Shown: positions 1 through 8,655 of the stretch, piece after piece | Layout: the number at the start of each line of letters is the position of its first letter | Numbering within the stretch: the stretch's first letter is position 1 | Source: Methylobacterium sp. J-070 | GTDB lineage: Bacteria > Pseudomonadota > Alphaproteobacteria > Rhizobiales > Beijerinckiaceae | Length of the DNA: 64,000 bases | NCBI RefSeq assembly: GCF_022829385.1 | Contig: NZ_JAKSXX010000066.1 | Coordinates: 1 to 64,000 of the forward strand | Reading direction: 5' to 3' | Notes under the pieces: generated by a model | Database searches by the model: none | What the model was told of the DNA's origin: nothing | Seen by the model: the letters and a program-made list of their open reading frames with translations, nothing else | Program-made: the position numbers and the translations under genes

Positions 1-5
1 CCTTC

Positions 6-143
6 ATGCGTCTCGACGTCAATGGCTTGCGGGCCTTCTACGCCAGCCCCCTGGGCCGCACGACGCACCGCGTGGTCGGGCGCGCCCTGCACGAGTTCCT
101 GGGCTCGGTGTCGGGCCTGCGCGTCCTCGGGATCGGCTACGGC
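6..143 (+). pseudogene. N-terminal remnant of a class I SAM-dependent methyltransferase
   Basis: The first 46 codons from ATG at 6 read like the N-terminus of the small SAM methyltransferases common in Methylobacterium and relatives (FYASPLG block near residue 11, then VLGIGYG at the start of the SAM-binding motif I). At about base 143 the similarity stops inside motif I and the frame continues into an Arg/Pro-rich stretch with no methyltransferase character until a stop at 290. Neither of the other two frames resumes the expected sequence, so this looks like a deletion or rearrangement junction and not a simple frameshift. Recognition of the family is from memory. It cannot be an active enzyme. 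Confidence 0.5.
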
Positions 144-277
144 CCGCGCGGAAGGCCTCGCCCCCGCCCGGGCCCAGACCGGCCGCGTCGCGACCGGGCC
201 CTGCGGTTCCGGCCCCCGTCCCCGGCCCGACCCGGCGCCAGCAGCGCGCCGCCGCCTCCGCGACCCTCGCGTCGGGG

Positions 278-1267
278 GTGCAGACCCTGACGGTCGAGGC
301 CGACGAGGCGGGCATGCGCATCGACCGGTTCCTGACCGCGCGCTTCCCGCTCCTGCCGTTCACCCGGGTGCAGAGCATCGTCCGGAAGGGCGAATTGCGG
401 GTCGACGGGAAGAGGGCCAAGCCCAACGACCGTCTGGAGCCCGGCATGAGCGTGCGAGTGCCGCCGCTGCGCCTCGACCAGCCCACCGAGCGCCCGCGCA
501 ACGCCGCGCGCGAACTGGACGACGCGGAATTCCTGCGCTCGCTGATCCTCTACGAGGACGCCGAGATGATGGTTCTCAACAAGCCCTTCGGCCTCGCGGT
601 CCAGGGCGGATCGGGGACGGTTCGCCACGTGGACGGGCTGCTCGCGGCCCTGACCGGCCCGGACGGCCAGAAGCCGCGCCTCGTGCATCGACTCGACAAG
701 GACACGGCCGGGTGCCTGATCGTCGCCAAGACCCGGCTCGCCGCCGCGACGCTGGCGAAGAGTTTCCGCTCCCGAGCGGCGCGAAAGATCTACTGGGCGC
801 TCTCCGCGGGCGTGCCCCGGGTCCGGCAGGGCCGGGTCTCGACCTATCTCGCCAAGGACGAACCCACCGATGCCGACGCGCGGATGCGCGTGGCCAAGCA
901 CGGCGACGAGGGCGCGAGCCACGCGCTGACGTATTATGCGATGGTCGATCAGGCCGCGCAGAAGTTGTCTTGGCTGTCGTTCAAGCCGGTGACGGGCCGC
1001 ACCCACCAACTGCGCGCCCACGCGGCCCATATCGGGCACCCGATCGTCGGAGATCCAAAATACTTCTCCGTCGAGAACTGGGAGCTGCCCGGCGGCATCC
1101 AGAACCGCCTGCACCTGCTCGCCCGCCGGATCGTGATCCCGCATCCGCGGACCGGCAAGCCCGTAGATGTAAGCGCGCCGCTCCCGCCGCACATGGCGCA
1201 GAGCTGGAACCTCCTGGGCTTCGATGCCGGCCGCTACGACCCGATCGTCGAGGCGCCGGAGGCCTGA
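278..1267 (+). CDS. rluC: RluA/RluC-family ribosomal pseudouridine synthase
   Basis: Isomerises specific uridines of 23S rRNA to pseudouridine in the cytoplasm. The 329-residue product has an N-terminal S4-like RNA-binding domain (about residues 10-65, with GMRIDRFL and RKGELRVDG). The catalytic core carries NKPFGLAVQGG near 101 and HRLDKDTAG with the catalytic Asp at 140, then the TGRTHQLRAH motif. GTG at 278 is the first usable start, but the frame is open upstream to the window edge with a Pro/Ala/Arg-rich translation, so the native N-terminus may be longer and may have been lost at the junction near base 143. The 3' end overlaps the convergent hydrolase by 34 bases. Which uridine is modified cannot be told from sequence. 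Confidence 0.9.
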   Translation: MQTLTVEADEAGMRIDRFLTARFPLLPFTRVQSIVRKGELRVDGKRAKPNDRLEPGMSVRVPPLRLDQPTERPRNAARELDDAEFLRSLILYEDAEMMVLNKPFGLAVQGGSGTVRHVDGLLAALTGPDGQKPRLVHRLDKDTAGCLIVAKTRLAAATLAKSFRSRAARKIYWALSAGVPRVRQGRVSTYLAKDEPTDADARMRVAKHGDEGASHALTYYAMVDQAAQKLSWLSFKPVTGRTHQLRAHAAHIGHPIVGDPKYFSVENWELPGGIQNRLHLLARRIVIPHPRTGKPVDVSAPLPPHMAQSWNLLGFDAGRYDPIVEAPEA

Positions 1268-1947
1268 TCCAGGAGCCACGGCACGACCGCGTCGACCAGA
1301 CGCTCCGGCGCTTCCAGGGGCAGCATGTGGCCCGATCCCTCGATGACGGTCAGGGTGGCGCCGGCGATACCGTCCCGCAGCTCGCAGGCCTCGTCGAGGC
1401 CGCGCAGGGCATCCTGGGCCGCGGCCACCACCAGGGTCGGGCATGCGATGGCGCCGAGCCGGTCGCGGTCGCCCTGGCGCGCCTGCCCGGCCTGATGCAG
1501 GAAGACCGGGCCGCCGAGCCGGTCGCCCATCCGCCGGATGCGCGCCAGCAGCGCGTCGTCGCCGGTGCGCGCCGGATGCACGGATTGCAGGATCGCGGCC
1601 CGGCTCAGTCCGCTGAAGCCGTGGCGTCCGACATGGGCGGCGGCGGCGGCCTTGCGGGCCGCCTGGTCGGGCGTATCGGCCCGCGCCGAGGTGGCGATCA
1701 GCACGAGCGCCCGGACCCGATCCGGCACGAGCCGGGCGACCTCGCGGGCGACGTACCCGCCCATCGAGAATCCGATCAGGGCAAACCGGTCGGGGGCCTC
1801 CGCGGCCACCCGGCGGGCCATGTCGGAGATCGCGGCATCGCGGGTGAGATCGCCGTGCGCGACCGGCCCGACCTGCGCGAGGCGCGCGGCCACGTCCGTC
1901 CAGAGGTCGGCGTCGGTCATGAAACCGGGCAGGAGCAGGAGGTTCAT
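1234..1947 (-). CDS. alpha/beta-fold hydrolase
   Basis: A 237-residue single-domain alpha/beta hydrolase of the general esterase/lipase-like superfamily. Visible features are LLLPGFM near the start (oxyanion-hole region), the nucleophile elbow GFSMGG with Ser61, a glycine-rich LVLIATSA strand after it, and a C-terminal GSGHMLPLE segment supplying the catalytic His. There is no signal peptide, so it is probably cytoplasmic. It stands alone and is convergent with rluC; the last 34 bases of each gene overlap. The substrate is unknown. Confidence 0.85.
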   Translation of the reverse strand: MNLLLLPGFMTDADLWTDVAARLAQVGPVAHGDLTRDAAISDMARRVAAEAPDRFALIGFSMGGYVAREVARLVPDRVRALVLIATSARADTPDQAARKAAAAAHVGRHGFSGLSRAAILQSVHPARTGDDALLARIRRMGDRLGGPVFLHQAGQARQGDRDRLGAIACPTLVVAAAQDALRGLDEACELRDGIAGATLTVIEGSGHMLPLEAPERLVDAVVPWLLDQASGASTIGS

Positions 1948-2150
1948 CGTCGGATCACCCTACCGGCTGCGCGATAACCTTCGCGCGAGCGACGCGCCGG
2001 GCCGCCGCGTCCGCAGGCGGCGGCAGCCCGAGGTCCGAGAGTCTCGCGCCGCGCACGCCTTGGCAATCGGCCGCCCCGCCTCATATGCTGCACCGCGCCC
2101 TGCCGATCCGCTGCGGGGCCGGTTCCCGACGGTTTTCGAGACCCTGACGC

Positions 2151-2528
2151 ATGAAGCTCGCGATGCTCGCCTGCCTCGCTGCCCTGTGCCTCACCGGGCC
2201 GATCGCGCATGCGGCGCCGGGCGATGCCGCGAAGCCCACCGCGCCGCCGAACGGCGCATCGCCGGTCGAGTCGGCGGCGCCGCGCCCGGCGCCCGGTGAC
2301 GCTGCGGCCCCCGCGCAGGCGGCGCCGCGGCCGGCCGCGAGCGCCCGGGCCGAACGCCGCCGCCGGTCCTACGCGGCCTGCAACCGCGCCTCGCACCAGC
2401 GCGGGCTGCGCGGCGGCAAGCGCCGCCGCTTCCTGATCCGCTGCCGTCTCGGCTACGAGCGGACCCGCGGCCAGGCGGTGCAGGCCCCGGCGGCGCCCCC
2501 GCCGGCTCAGCCGGGGCGGAAGCCGTGA
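2151..2528 (+). CDS. small secreted basic protein, unknown function
   Basis: 125 residues. Residues 1-21 are a clear Sec signal peptide (MKLAMLACLAALCLTG, then AHA cleavage). The mature part begins with an Ala/Pro-rich linker and then a very Arg-rich section (ERRRRSYAACN, GGKRRRFLIRCRLGYERTR) with two Cys about 38 residues apart, which could form a disulphide in the periplasm. The tail is again Pro/Ala-rich. Codon use fits the neighbours. No family was recognised. It ends about 50 bases before the HAD gene in the same orientation. Confidence 0.7.
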   Translation: MKLAMLACLAALCLTGPIAHAAPGDAAKPTAPPNGASPVESAAPRPAPGDAAAPAQAAPRPAASARAERRRRSYAACNRASHQRGLRGGKRRRFLIRCRLGYERTRGQAVQAPAAPPPAQPGRKP

Positions 2529-2580
2529 CGGGCCCGCATCTGCGCGGGGCCCGCGGCCGTCCGCCGGCTCGCGGCGGACG

Positions 2581-3246
2581 ATGAGGCTCGTCGTCTTCGA
2601 CGTCGACGGAACCCTCGTCGACAGCCAGCACCTGATCGTCGCGGCCCAGGAGGTTGCATTCGCCGAGAACGGGCTGCCCGCGCGGAACCGGCGCGAGGCG
2701 CTGTCGGTCGTCGGCCTGTCGCTGCCGCAGGCCTTTCGCCGCCTCGTCGGCGAGGACGGCCCGATCGCGGAGCTCTCGGAGAGCTACAAGCTGGCCTACA
2801 ACCGCCTGCGCCTCGATCCGGCGCACGACGAGCCGCTCTTTCCCGGCATGGCCGACCTCCTGGCGAAGCTGCGGGCCCGCGAGGACCTGCTGATCGGCCT
2901 CGCCACGGGCAAGTCGCGGCGCGGGATCGAGAGGCTGATCGCGCAGCACGGCTGGACCGACTGGTTCGCCACCACCCAGAGTGCCGACGACGCGCCCTCC
3001 AAGCCCGATCCGACCATGCTGCAGCAGGCCATGGCCGAGGCCGGCTGCGCGCCCGACGCCACCGTGATGGTCGGCGACACCACCTTCGACATCGCCATGG
3101 GGGTGGCGGCCGGCGCAACGGCGGTCGGGGTGGCCTGGGGCTACCATCCGCCGGAGGCGCTCTACGGAGCCGGGGCGGTCACTGTGGTCCCGAGCGTGGC
3201 CGCGCTGGAGGCGCAGCTTCTCGACGGGACGGAGGCGCACCGCTGA
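2581..3246 (+). CDS. HAD-IA family phosphatase, phosphoglycolate-phosphatase-like
   Basis: A 221-residue haloacid-dehalogenase hydrolase. Motif I is FDVDGTLVDS with nucleophile Asp7 and acid/base Asp9, motif II is ATGKS, motif III is SKPDP, and motif IV is GDTTFD. The helical cap inserted after motif I is subfamily IA. It probably dephosphorylates a small cytosolic metabolite such as phosphoglycolate or a related sugar phosphate; the exact substrate is not predictable. It lies just upstream of the ATP12 gene in the same direction, 45 bases apart, and the two may be cotranscribed. Confidence 0.88.
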   Translation: MRLVVFDVDGTLVDSQHLIVAAQEVAFAENGLPARNRREALSVVGLSLPQAFRRLVGEDGPIAELSESYKLAYNRLRLDPAHDEPLFPGMADLLAKLRAREDLLIGLATGKSRRGIERLIAQHGWTDWFATTQSADDAPSKPDPTMLQQAMAEAGCAPDATVMVGDTTFDIAMGVAAGATAVGVAWGYHPPEALYGAGAVTVVPSVAALEAQLLDGTEAHR

Positions 3247-3291
3247 GCCGGAAGGCTCGCCTGCGGGCCCGGGAGCGCCTATCTCGCGGTG

Positions 3292-4083
3292 ATGAGCGAT
3301 GAGACGAATGACTGGCTCGGGCAACCGGGCGACGGCGAGCGGCCAGACCCGGTGCGGGCGGCCCGCGGCCACGCCAAGCCCGCTCTGCCCCGGCGCTTCT
3401 ACGCGGAAGCGGGCTTCGCCGAGGACGCGGACGGGTTCCGTCTGACGCTGGACGGGCGGCCGGCCAATACGCCGGCCCGCAACCCGCTGCGCCTGCCCAG
3501 CCGGGCCTTGGCCGAGAAGGTCGCGGCCGAATGGGGCGCGCAGGACACCTCGATCGATCCGGCGCGGATGCCCCTGACCCGCCTCGCCAACACCGCCATC
3601 GACGGGGTTGCACCCCGGCGGGCGGCGGTCGTGGCCGACCTCAGTGCCTATGCGGGCACGGACCTCGTCGCCTACCGGGCGGGGGATCCGGAACGCCTTG
3701 TGGCGGCGCAGGCCGCGGCCTGGGATCCGATCCTCGCCTGGGCGCGGGACGAATTCGGCGCCCGGGTCATCCTGAGCGAAGGCGTGATGCACGTGGAGCA
3801 GCCGCCCGACACGGTGCGGGCCCTCTCCGACGCCGTCGCGGCGGTGACGGATCCGTTCGCCCTGGCGGCCCTGCACACGCTGACGACGCTCACCGGATCG
3901 CTGCTGATTGCGCTTGCCGTGCTGAGGGGGCGCCTCACCCCGGCGGAGGCCTGGGCGGCGGCGCATGTCGACGAGACCTACCAGGCGGACGTCTGGGGCC
4001 GGGACGCCGAAGCCGAGGCGCGCCTGGCGGCCCGCCGGGCCGAATTCGACGCGGCCGCCGAGATCGTGGGATCGCGGCGCTGA
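3292..4083 (+). CDS. ATP12-family F1-ATPase assembly chaperone
   Basis: 263 residues with the ATP12 signature: RRFYAEAGF near the start, FRLTLDGRPANTPARNPL, then the PLTRLANTAID segment and the acidic WD..LAWARDEFG region. In mitochondria ATP12 binds the F1 alpha subunit during ATP synthase assembly; alphaproteobacteria carry homologues, consistent with the ancestry of mitochondria. ATG at 3292 is preferred over an immediately preceding in-frame GTG at 3289. It follows the HAD phosphatase gene, a pairing I recall from other Hyphomicrobiales. The bacterial role is inferred from the eukaryotic protein. Confidence 0.85.
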   Translation: MSDETNDWLGQPGDGERPDPVRAARGHAKPALPRRFYAEAGFAEDADGFRLTLDGRPANTPARNPLRLPSRALAEKVAAEWGAQDTSIDPARMPLTRLANTAIDGVAPRRAAVVADLSAYAGTDLVAYRAGDPERLVAAQAAAWDPILAWARDEFGARVILSEGVMHVEQPPDTVRALSDAVAAVTDPFALAALHTLTTLTGSLLIALAVLRGRLTPAEAWAAAHVDETYQADVWGRDAEAEARLAARRAEFDAAAEIVGSRR

Positions 4084-4221
4084 CGGGCGCGCGCGGTCCG
4101 CGGCCGGTCAGGCAGATGCAATCGCGCAACGTTCCCACGCGGCGAACGAAATCCGCGCCGCGGCGGATGACTCCCCGCGAGGACTGACTTAAGAAACCTC
4201 TGTCCCGTGTTCGGGTGAACC

Positions 4222-4542
4222 ATGCGTACCGATCAGTTCGTCACATGCAAATTCGAAGACGAGCTGACGGCTCTGATCGCGCGTAAACAGTCTCCGAAAG
4301 GAGAAATCGGCGACCAAGCTCTCTTCGAGGCGCTGCTGGGCCTCGAAAACCGGGCGCAGACCGGGAATGCACCGGCGTCGACCGTACGAAAGATTTCGGA
4401 GACTCGCTTCCTCGTCGGCATCCTGCGCGGAGCCGTGCGACCCGTCCCGATGGCGCCTCTTCGCGCCCTGTTGCGGATGCGCGAGCCCCTCCGCGGACGG
4501 GCCGGCACACGCCCCCTCGCGGATCTGGACCTCGGCGCCTGA
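4222..4542 (+). CDS. hypothetical protein of 106 residues
   Basis: An open frame starting at ATG 4222. The N-terminal half is charged and plausible as protein (FEDELTALIARKQSP, ALFEALLGLENR); the C-terminal half is Arg/Pro/Leu-rich. GC at third positions is lower than in neighbouring genes, which suggests a recently acquired gene, a fast-evolving orphan, or a non-coding region. A hairpin follows immediately at 4552-4568. No family was recognised. Confidence 0.4.
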   Translation: MRTDQFVTCKFEDELTALIARKQSPKGEIGDQALFEALLGLENRAQTGNAPASTVRKISETRFLVGILRGAVRPVPMAPLRALLRMREPLRGRAGTRPLADLDLGA

Positions 4543-4551
4543 GGACGCCAC

Positions 4552-4568
4552 CGCGCGTTCGACGCGCG
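4552..4568. terminator. terminator-like hairpin between convergent genes
   Basis: A perfect 7-bp stem, CGCGCGT and ACGCGCG around the 3-base loop TCG, fills the gap between the ends of the 4222 and 4569 genes. There is no T-run, so it is a candidate bidirectional or Rho-assisted stop and not a textbook intrinsic terminator. Confidence 0.45.
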
Positions 4569-5060
4569 TCAGCCTGTCGCCGACAGCGCGGCCTCGAGCT
4601 TCGCCTCCAGGGCGGCGGGCTTGGTGGCGGGGGCGAACCGCTCGATGACCCGTCCGTCGCGGCCGACCAGGAACTTGGTGAAGTTCCACTTCACCGCGCG
4701 GATGCCGAGCAGCCCGGGCCGGGCCCGGGTGAGGTGGTCGTACAGAGGGTCCGCGTCCGGTCCGTTGACCGCGATCTTGCCGAGCACCGGGAAGCTCACC
4801 GCATAGCGCAGCGTGCAGAAGCGCGCGATCTCGGCGGCGTCGCCGGGCTCCTGCGCGCCGAACTGATTGCAGGGGAAGCCCAGGATCGTCAGGCCGGCAT
4901 CCCGGTGACGGCGCCAGAGCGCCTCCAGCCCCTCGTATTGTGGAGTGAAGCCGCAGCGCGAGGCCGTATTGACCACGAGCAGCACGCGACCGCGATGCTG
5001 CGCCAGCGGGTGGGGAGTGCCGTCGGCGGCGGCGACCGTGAAATCGTGGACGCTGGTCAT
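4569..5060 (-). CDS. glutathione peroxidase family thiol peroxidase
   Basis: Reduces hydrogen peroxide or organic hydroperoxides with glutathione or thioredoxin. From ATG at 5060 the protein has 163 residues. The catalytic block is VVNTASRCGFTPQY with the peroxidatic Cys36 (Cys, not selenocysteine). It is followed by FPCNQFG (resolving Cys and active-site Gln) and WNFTKFLV (active-site Trp and Asn). An upstream in-frame start at 5078 adds six residues but lacks family similarity. No signal peptide was seen. Confidence 0.92.
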   Translation of the reverse strand: MTSVHDFTVAAADGTPHPLAQHRGRVLLVVNTASRCGFTPQYEGLEALWRRHRDAGLTILGFPCNQFGAQEPGDAAEIARFCTLRYAVSFPVLGKIAVNGPDADPLYDHLTRARPGLLGIRAVKWNFTKFLVGRDGRVIERFAPATKPAALEAKLEAALSATG

Positions 5061-5198
5061 GCCGGATCCCTCGGCCAATCCGGCCGGATCCGCAAGATCC
5101 CTCGCCCGGACCCGGCCGGTCCCGCGCTCAGACGACGGGACGCAACGCGATCCAGGCGATCGCCCAGCCCGAACCGGCCGCCGATCCGGGCCGGTCTC

Positions 5199-5732
5199 TC
5201 AGGCGGGGACCTTCCGCACATCGAAGCTCATGCCCTGCGGGGTCATGCGTTCGTCCGAGACGATACGCTCGTCGGCCGAGACGATGCCGAGGCTGACGTC
5301 CCGGTCCGGCAGGACCACGGTGGTCGCCTTGTTGACGTGCACCAGCACGTGCCGCCGCAACGGCACCGAGGCGGCGGCCCAGCGCTTGAGCTGTCCGTAA
5401 TAGGGCTCCCGCCGCCAGGCATTCGCCTGTCCGGGATCGACCTGCACGTTCATGTTGCGGGTGAGCGGATCCAGGCTGAGGACCATCTTGGCCCGGTCGG
5501 GCTTCCATTCAGGTCCGAGCCAGTTCTCGGTCATCCAGAGGCAATGGAACGCCCGGCAATGATCGGGGCGTGTCGCGTGGATGGCGCAGCCCTGCCCGGC
5601 CTTGGTGTGGCGGCACCATTGGCCCGCGACGCTCTCGACTGCCGGCACGTCGTAGACCTTGCAGCAGAGCGTGCAGGCGCCGCAGGCGCGGCCGGGGGCG
5701 GGGTGTGCGACGAAGGCTTCGGGATCGAGCAT
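5199..5732 (-). CDS. YkgJ-like Cys-cluster (zinc/iron-chelating) protein
   Basis: A 177-residue protein whose N-terminal third holds the cysteine cluster: ACGACTLCC, then QWCRH, GCAIH, HCRAFHC. This is the CxxCxxCC...C...C pattern of the YkgJ/UPF0153 family, thought to bind Zn or Fe. The C-terminal part (LDPLTRNMNVQVDPG onward) is a mixed beta domain without a recognised motif. The biochemical role of the family is not established. It is divergent from the aminotransferase gene at 5860. Confidence 0.85.
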   Translation of the reverse strand: MLDPEAFVAHPAPGRACGACTLCCKVYDVPAVESVAGQWCRHTKAGQGCAIHATRPDHCRAFHCLWMTENWLGPEWKPDRAKMVLSLDPLTRNMNVQVDPGQANAWRREPYYGQLKRWAAASVPLRRHVLVHVNKATTVVLPDRDVSLGIVSADERIVSDERMTPQGMSFDVRKVPA

Positions 5733-5859
5733 CGGTCGGGCATGGCAAGGGGCGGCATGCGTCCGGCAACGGCCGGCCGCGGCTCCACCGGTCTATCTGG
5801 TCGGGCATCGGGTCGGTAGTGTGGCGGCGGATCCCCTCGATGAGAGGACTTTGCGACCG

Positions 5860-7248
5860 ATGCTCTCGAATCTCGCGACCCGCGACGTCGAAACCCTGCT
5901 TCACCCCTACACCAACCTCTCGACGCATCGGCACGTCGGTCCGCTGGTGCTGGAGCGCGGCGACGGCGTCCACGTCTACGACACGGAGGGGCGCCCCTAC
6001 ATCGAGGGCATGTCCGGCCTCTGGTGCACGGCGCTCGGCTACTCCAACGCCGAACTCGTGGAGGCGGCCCGGGCGCAGATGGCGCGCCTGCCGTTCACCC
6101 ATCTGTTTTCCGGCCGCAGCCACGATCCGGGGATCGAGCTCGCCGAGACGCTCAAGGAGCTGATGCCGGTCCCGACCTCGAAGATCTTCTTCACCTCCTC
6201 CGGCTCGGAGGCGAACGACACCCAGGTCAAGCTGACGTGGTACTACAACAACGCGCTGGGCCGGCCGCAGAAGAAGAAGATCATCGCGCGGCAGAAGGGC
6301 TACCACGGCGTCACCGTGGCGAGCGCGTCGATGACCGGCCTCGCGGCGAACCACGCCGACTGGGACCTGCCGCTTCCGGGTTTCCTGCACGTCTCCTGCG
6401 CGCACCATTACCGGGGCGCCGAACCGGGTGAGAGCGAGGAGGCCTACGCGGCCCGCCTGGCGGAGGAACTCGAGGCGACGATCCTGCGCGAAGGGCCCGA
6501 GACGGTCGCGGCCTTCATCGCCGAGCCGGTGATGGGCGCCGGCGGGGCGATCGTGCCGCCGCGCGGCTATTTTCCCGCGATCCAGGCGGTGCTGGCGAAG
6601 TACGACGTGCGGATGATCGCGGACGAGGTGATCTGCGGCTTCGGCCGGCTCGGCACGTGGTTCGGCAGCGAGGCCCTGGGGATCCGGCCCGATTCGATCT
6701 CCTTCGCCAAGGCCCTGACCTCCGCCTACATGCCGCTCGGCGGCGTGAGCATCGACGAGCCGCTCTACCAGGCGCTGATCGGCCAGAGCGAGAAGATCGG
6801 CACCTTCGGCCACGGCACCACCTATTCCGGGCACCCGGTGGCCGCCGCGGTGGCGCTGAAGGCGATCGAGATCTACCGGCGCGACCGGGTGATCGAGGGC
6901 GTCGCCGACAAGGCACCGCATTTCCAGAGCCGGCTCTCCGCGCTCGCCGGGCACGCCATCGTCGGCGAGGCCGGGGGGATCGGCCTGATCGGCGGCCTGG
7001 AGATCGTGGCCGACAAGGCGACCAAGCGGCAATACGACCCGAAGGCCGGAGTCGCCGGCCGCTGCGTGGCCTTCGCGCAGGGCGAAGGCCTGATCGTGCG
7101 GGCGCTGGCCGGCGACCGGGTCGCCGTCTGCCCGCCGCTGATCATCACCCCCGACGAGATCGACGCGCTGTTCGGCCGGCTCGGCCGGGCCTTGGACCGA
7201 ACCCGCGACTGGATCCGCGCCGAGGGGCTGGAGGCGATGCCGGGTTGA
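5860..7248 (+). CDS. class III PLP-dependent aminotransferase (omega-transaminase-like)
   Basis: 462 residues from ATG at 5860; longer readings of the same frame start in unrelated sequence. It transfers an amino group, probably from a diamine, beta-alanine or another omega-amino donor, to a keto acid such as pyruvate. Motifs seen are SSGSEAND (phosphate contact), GYHG at 147-150, the IADEV segment with Asp255 (pyridine N contact) and SFAKALT with the Schiff-base Lys284, then GHGTTYSGHP. The length suits omega-amino-acid:pyruvate transaminases. It is monocistronic with a strong hairpin right at its end. The substrate is unresolved. Confidence 0.88.
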   Translation: MLSNLATRDVETLLHPYTNLSTHRHVGPLVLERGDGVHVYDTEGRPYIEGMSGLWCTALGYSNAELVEAARAQMARLPFTHLFSGRSHDPGIELAETLKELMPVPTSKIFFTSSGSEANDTQVKLTWYYNNALGRPQKKKIIARQKGYHGVTVASASMTGLAANHADWDLPLPGFLHVSCAHHYRGAEPGESEEAYAARLAEELEATILREGPETVAAFIAEPVMGAGGAIVPPRGYFPAIQAVLAKYDVRMIADEVICGFGRLGTWFGSEALGIRPDSISFAKALTSAYMPLGGVSIDEPLYQALIGQSEKIGTFGHGTTYSGHPVAAAVALKAIEIYRRDRVIEGVADKAPHFQSRLSALAGHAIVGEAGGIGLIGGLEIVADKATKRQYDPKAGVAGRCVAFAQGEGLIVRALAGDRVAVCPPLIITPDEIDALFGRLGRALDRTRDWIRAEGLEAMPG

Positions 7249-7275
7249 CCGGTCCGCGCCGGCGCGGCGCGGTCA
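7246..7275. terminator. bidirectional terminator hairpin
   Basis: Outer arms TGACC and GGTCA enclose the 14-base perfect palindrome CCGCGCCGGCGCGG, with a short internal mismatch. The outer arms contain the stop codons of both convergent genes (TGA at 7246-7248 and the complement of TGA at 7273-7275). Sharing stops and terminator makes a very compact convergent boundary. There is no T-run. Confidence 0.5.
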
Positions 7276-8595
7276 GACCCCGTCGCGCGAGTCCTCCGCC
7301 TGCGCGGTCGCCTGGGTCCCGGTCGGGGTCAGCGGCGTGATCCGCAAGGTGGTGATCCGGTTCTTGGCCTTCCGGATCACCTGGAAGCGGAAGCCGTGGA
7401 AGTTGAAGGCGGTGCCCTGGTCGGGGATCGTCCGGGCCTCGTGGATGACCAGGCCGGCGATGGTGGTGGCCTCGTCGTCGGGCAGGTTCCAGTCCATGGC
7501 CCGGTTGAGGTCGCGGATCGGCACACCGCCATCGACGTTGACCGAGCCGTCGCCCTGCGGCCGAACCCCCGAGACCGCAACGTCGTGCTCGTCGGCGATC
7601 TCGCCGACGATCTCCTCCAGGATGTCCTCCAGGGTGACGAGGCCCATCACCTCGCCGTACTCGTCGACCACCAGGGCGAAGTGGGTCTTCTTGGTCAGGA
7701 AGGCCTTGAGCTGCGCGCGCAGCGACGTGGTCCCCGGCACGAACCACGTCTCCAGCGCCAGGGCCTCGACCTTGAGCCCCGACGCGTCGCCGCCGGCGGC
7801 ATCGAGGGCCCGGAGCAGGTCCTTGGCGTGGAGCACGCCGACGATGTTCTCCGGCGTGCCGCGCCAGAGGGGCATCCGGGTGTAGGGCGAGGACAGCACC
7901 GCCCGGACGATGTCCTCGGAGGGCTGGTCGGCGTCGATCGCCCGCATCTTGGTGCGGTGGACCATGACGTCGGAGACCGAGAGGTCGGAGAGGTCGAGCA
8001 GGCCGCCCAGCATGTCGCGCTCGGCCTTGGCGACGCCGCCCTCCCGGTGCATCAGCGCCACCTGCCCGCGCAGCTCCTCGGAGGCGGTGAGGATCGACTG
8101 GTGCTCGCCGATCGTGACCCCGAACGGTTTCAGCATCAGCCGCACGAGGTGCTCGATGGCGATGGCCGCGGGCCCCATCAGCGCCACCGCGAACGCCACC
8201 GGCCGGGCGGTGAGCAGCGCGGCCTTGTCGGGCTTGGAGATCGCCAGCGTCTTCGGCAGCACCTCGGCGAAGACGATCACCAGCACCGACATGCCGACCG
8301 TCGCGTAGATCACGCCGCTCTTGCCGAACAGGGCGGTGAGCACGCTCGTGGTGAAGGCCGAGGCGCCGATCGCCACGATGTTGTAGCCGATCAGCATCGC
8401 GCCGATGAACCGCTCGCGGATCGCCAGGATGCGGTTGACGATCGCGGCGCGCGGGTCGCCCGCCTGCTCCAGGGCGTGCATCCGGGCCCGGGAGGCCGCC
8501 GTGAAGGCGGTCTCCGCTCCGGCGAAGAAGGCGGAGAGCAGCAGCGAGATCACCACGATGCTCGCGGCGAACCACAGGTCGATATGGGTGTCCAT
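7273..8595 (-). CDS. CNNM/CorC/HlyC-family membrane protein (hemolysin-type)
   Basis: 440 residues from ATG at 8595; the frame also has a TTG start at 8604. Domain order is an N-terminal DUF21/CNNM membrane domain (about 1-190, four hydrophobic segments, with FFAGAETAFTAASRARM), two CBS domains (about 200-330, including VSDVMVHRTKM and FALVVDEYGEVMGLVTLEDILEE read in pieces), and a C-terminal CorC_HlyC transporter-associated domain. Related proteins act in Mg2+ or Co2+ export or homeostasis. The old hemolysin label is not a function. It is convergent with the aminotransferase. Confidence 0.9.
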   Translation of the reverse strand: MDTHIDLWFAASIVVISLLLSAFFAGAETAFTAASRARMHALEQAGDPRAAIVNRILAIRERFIGAMLIGYNIVAIGASAFTTSVLTALFGKSGVIYATVGMSVLVIVFAEVLPKTLAISKPDKAALLTARPVAFAVALMGPAAIAIEHLVRLMLKPFGVTIGEHQSILTASEELRGQVALMHREGGVAKAERDMLGGLLDLSDLSVSDVMVHRTKMRAIDADQPSEDIVRAVLSSPYTRMPLWRGTPENIVGVLHAKDLLRALDAAGGDASGLKVEALALETWFVPGTTSLRAQLKAFLTKKTHFALVVDEYGEVMGLVTLEDILEEIVGEIADEHDVAVSGVRPQGDGSVNVDGGVPIRDLNRAMDWNLPDDEATTIAGLVIHEARTIPDQGTAFNFHGFRFQVIRKAKNRITTLRITPLTPTGTQATAQAEDSRDGV

Positions 8596-8655
8596 CGGTT
8601 CCAAGAGGCACGACTCGTGCGGCGGCTGGGACGCCCATATAGCGTCCCGCGCGGC

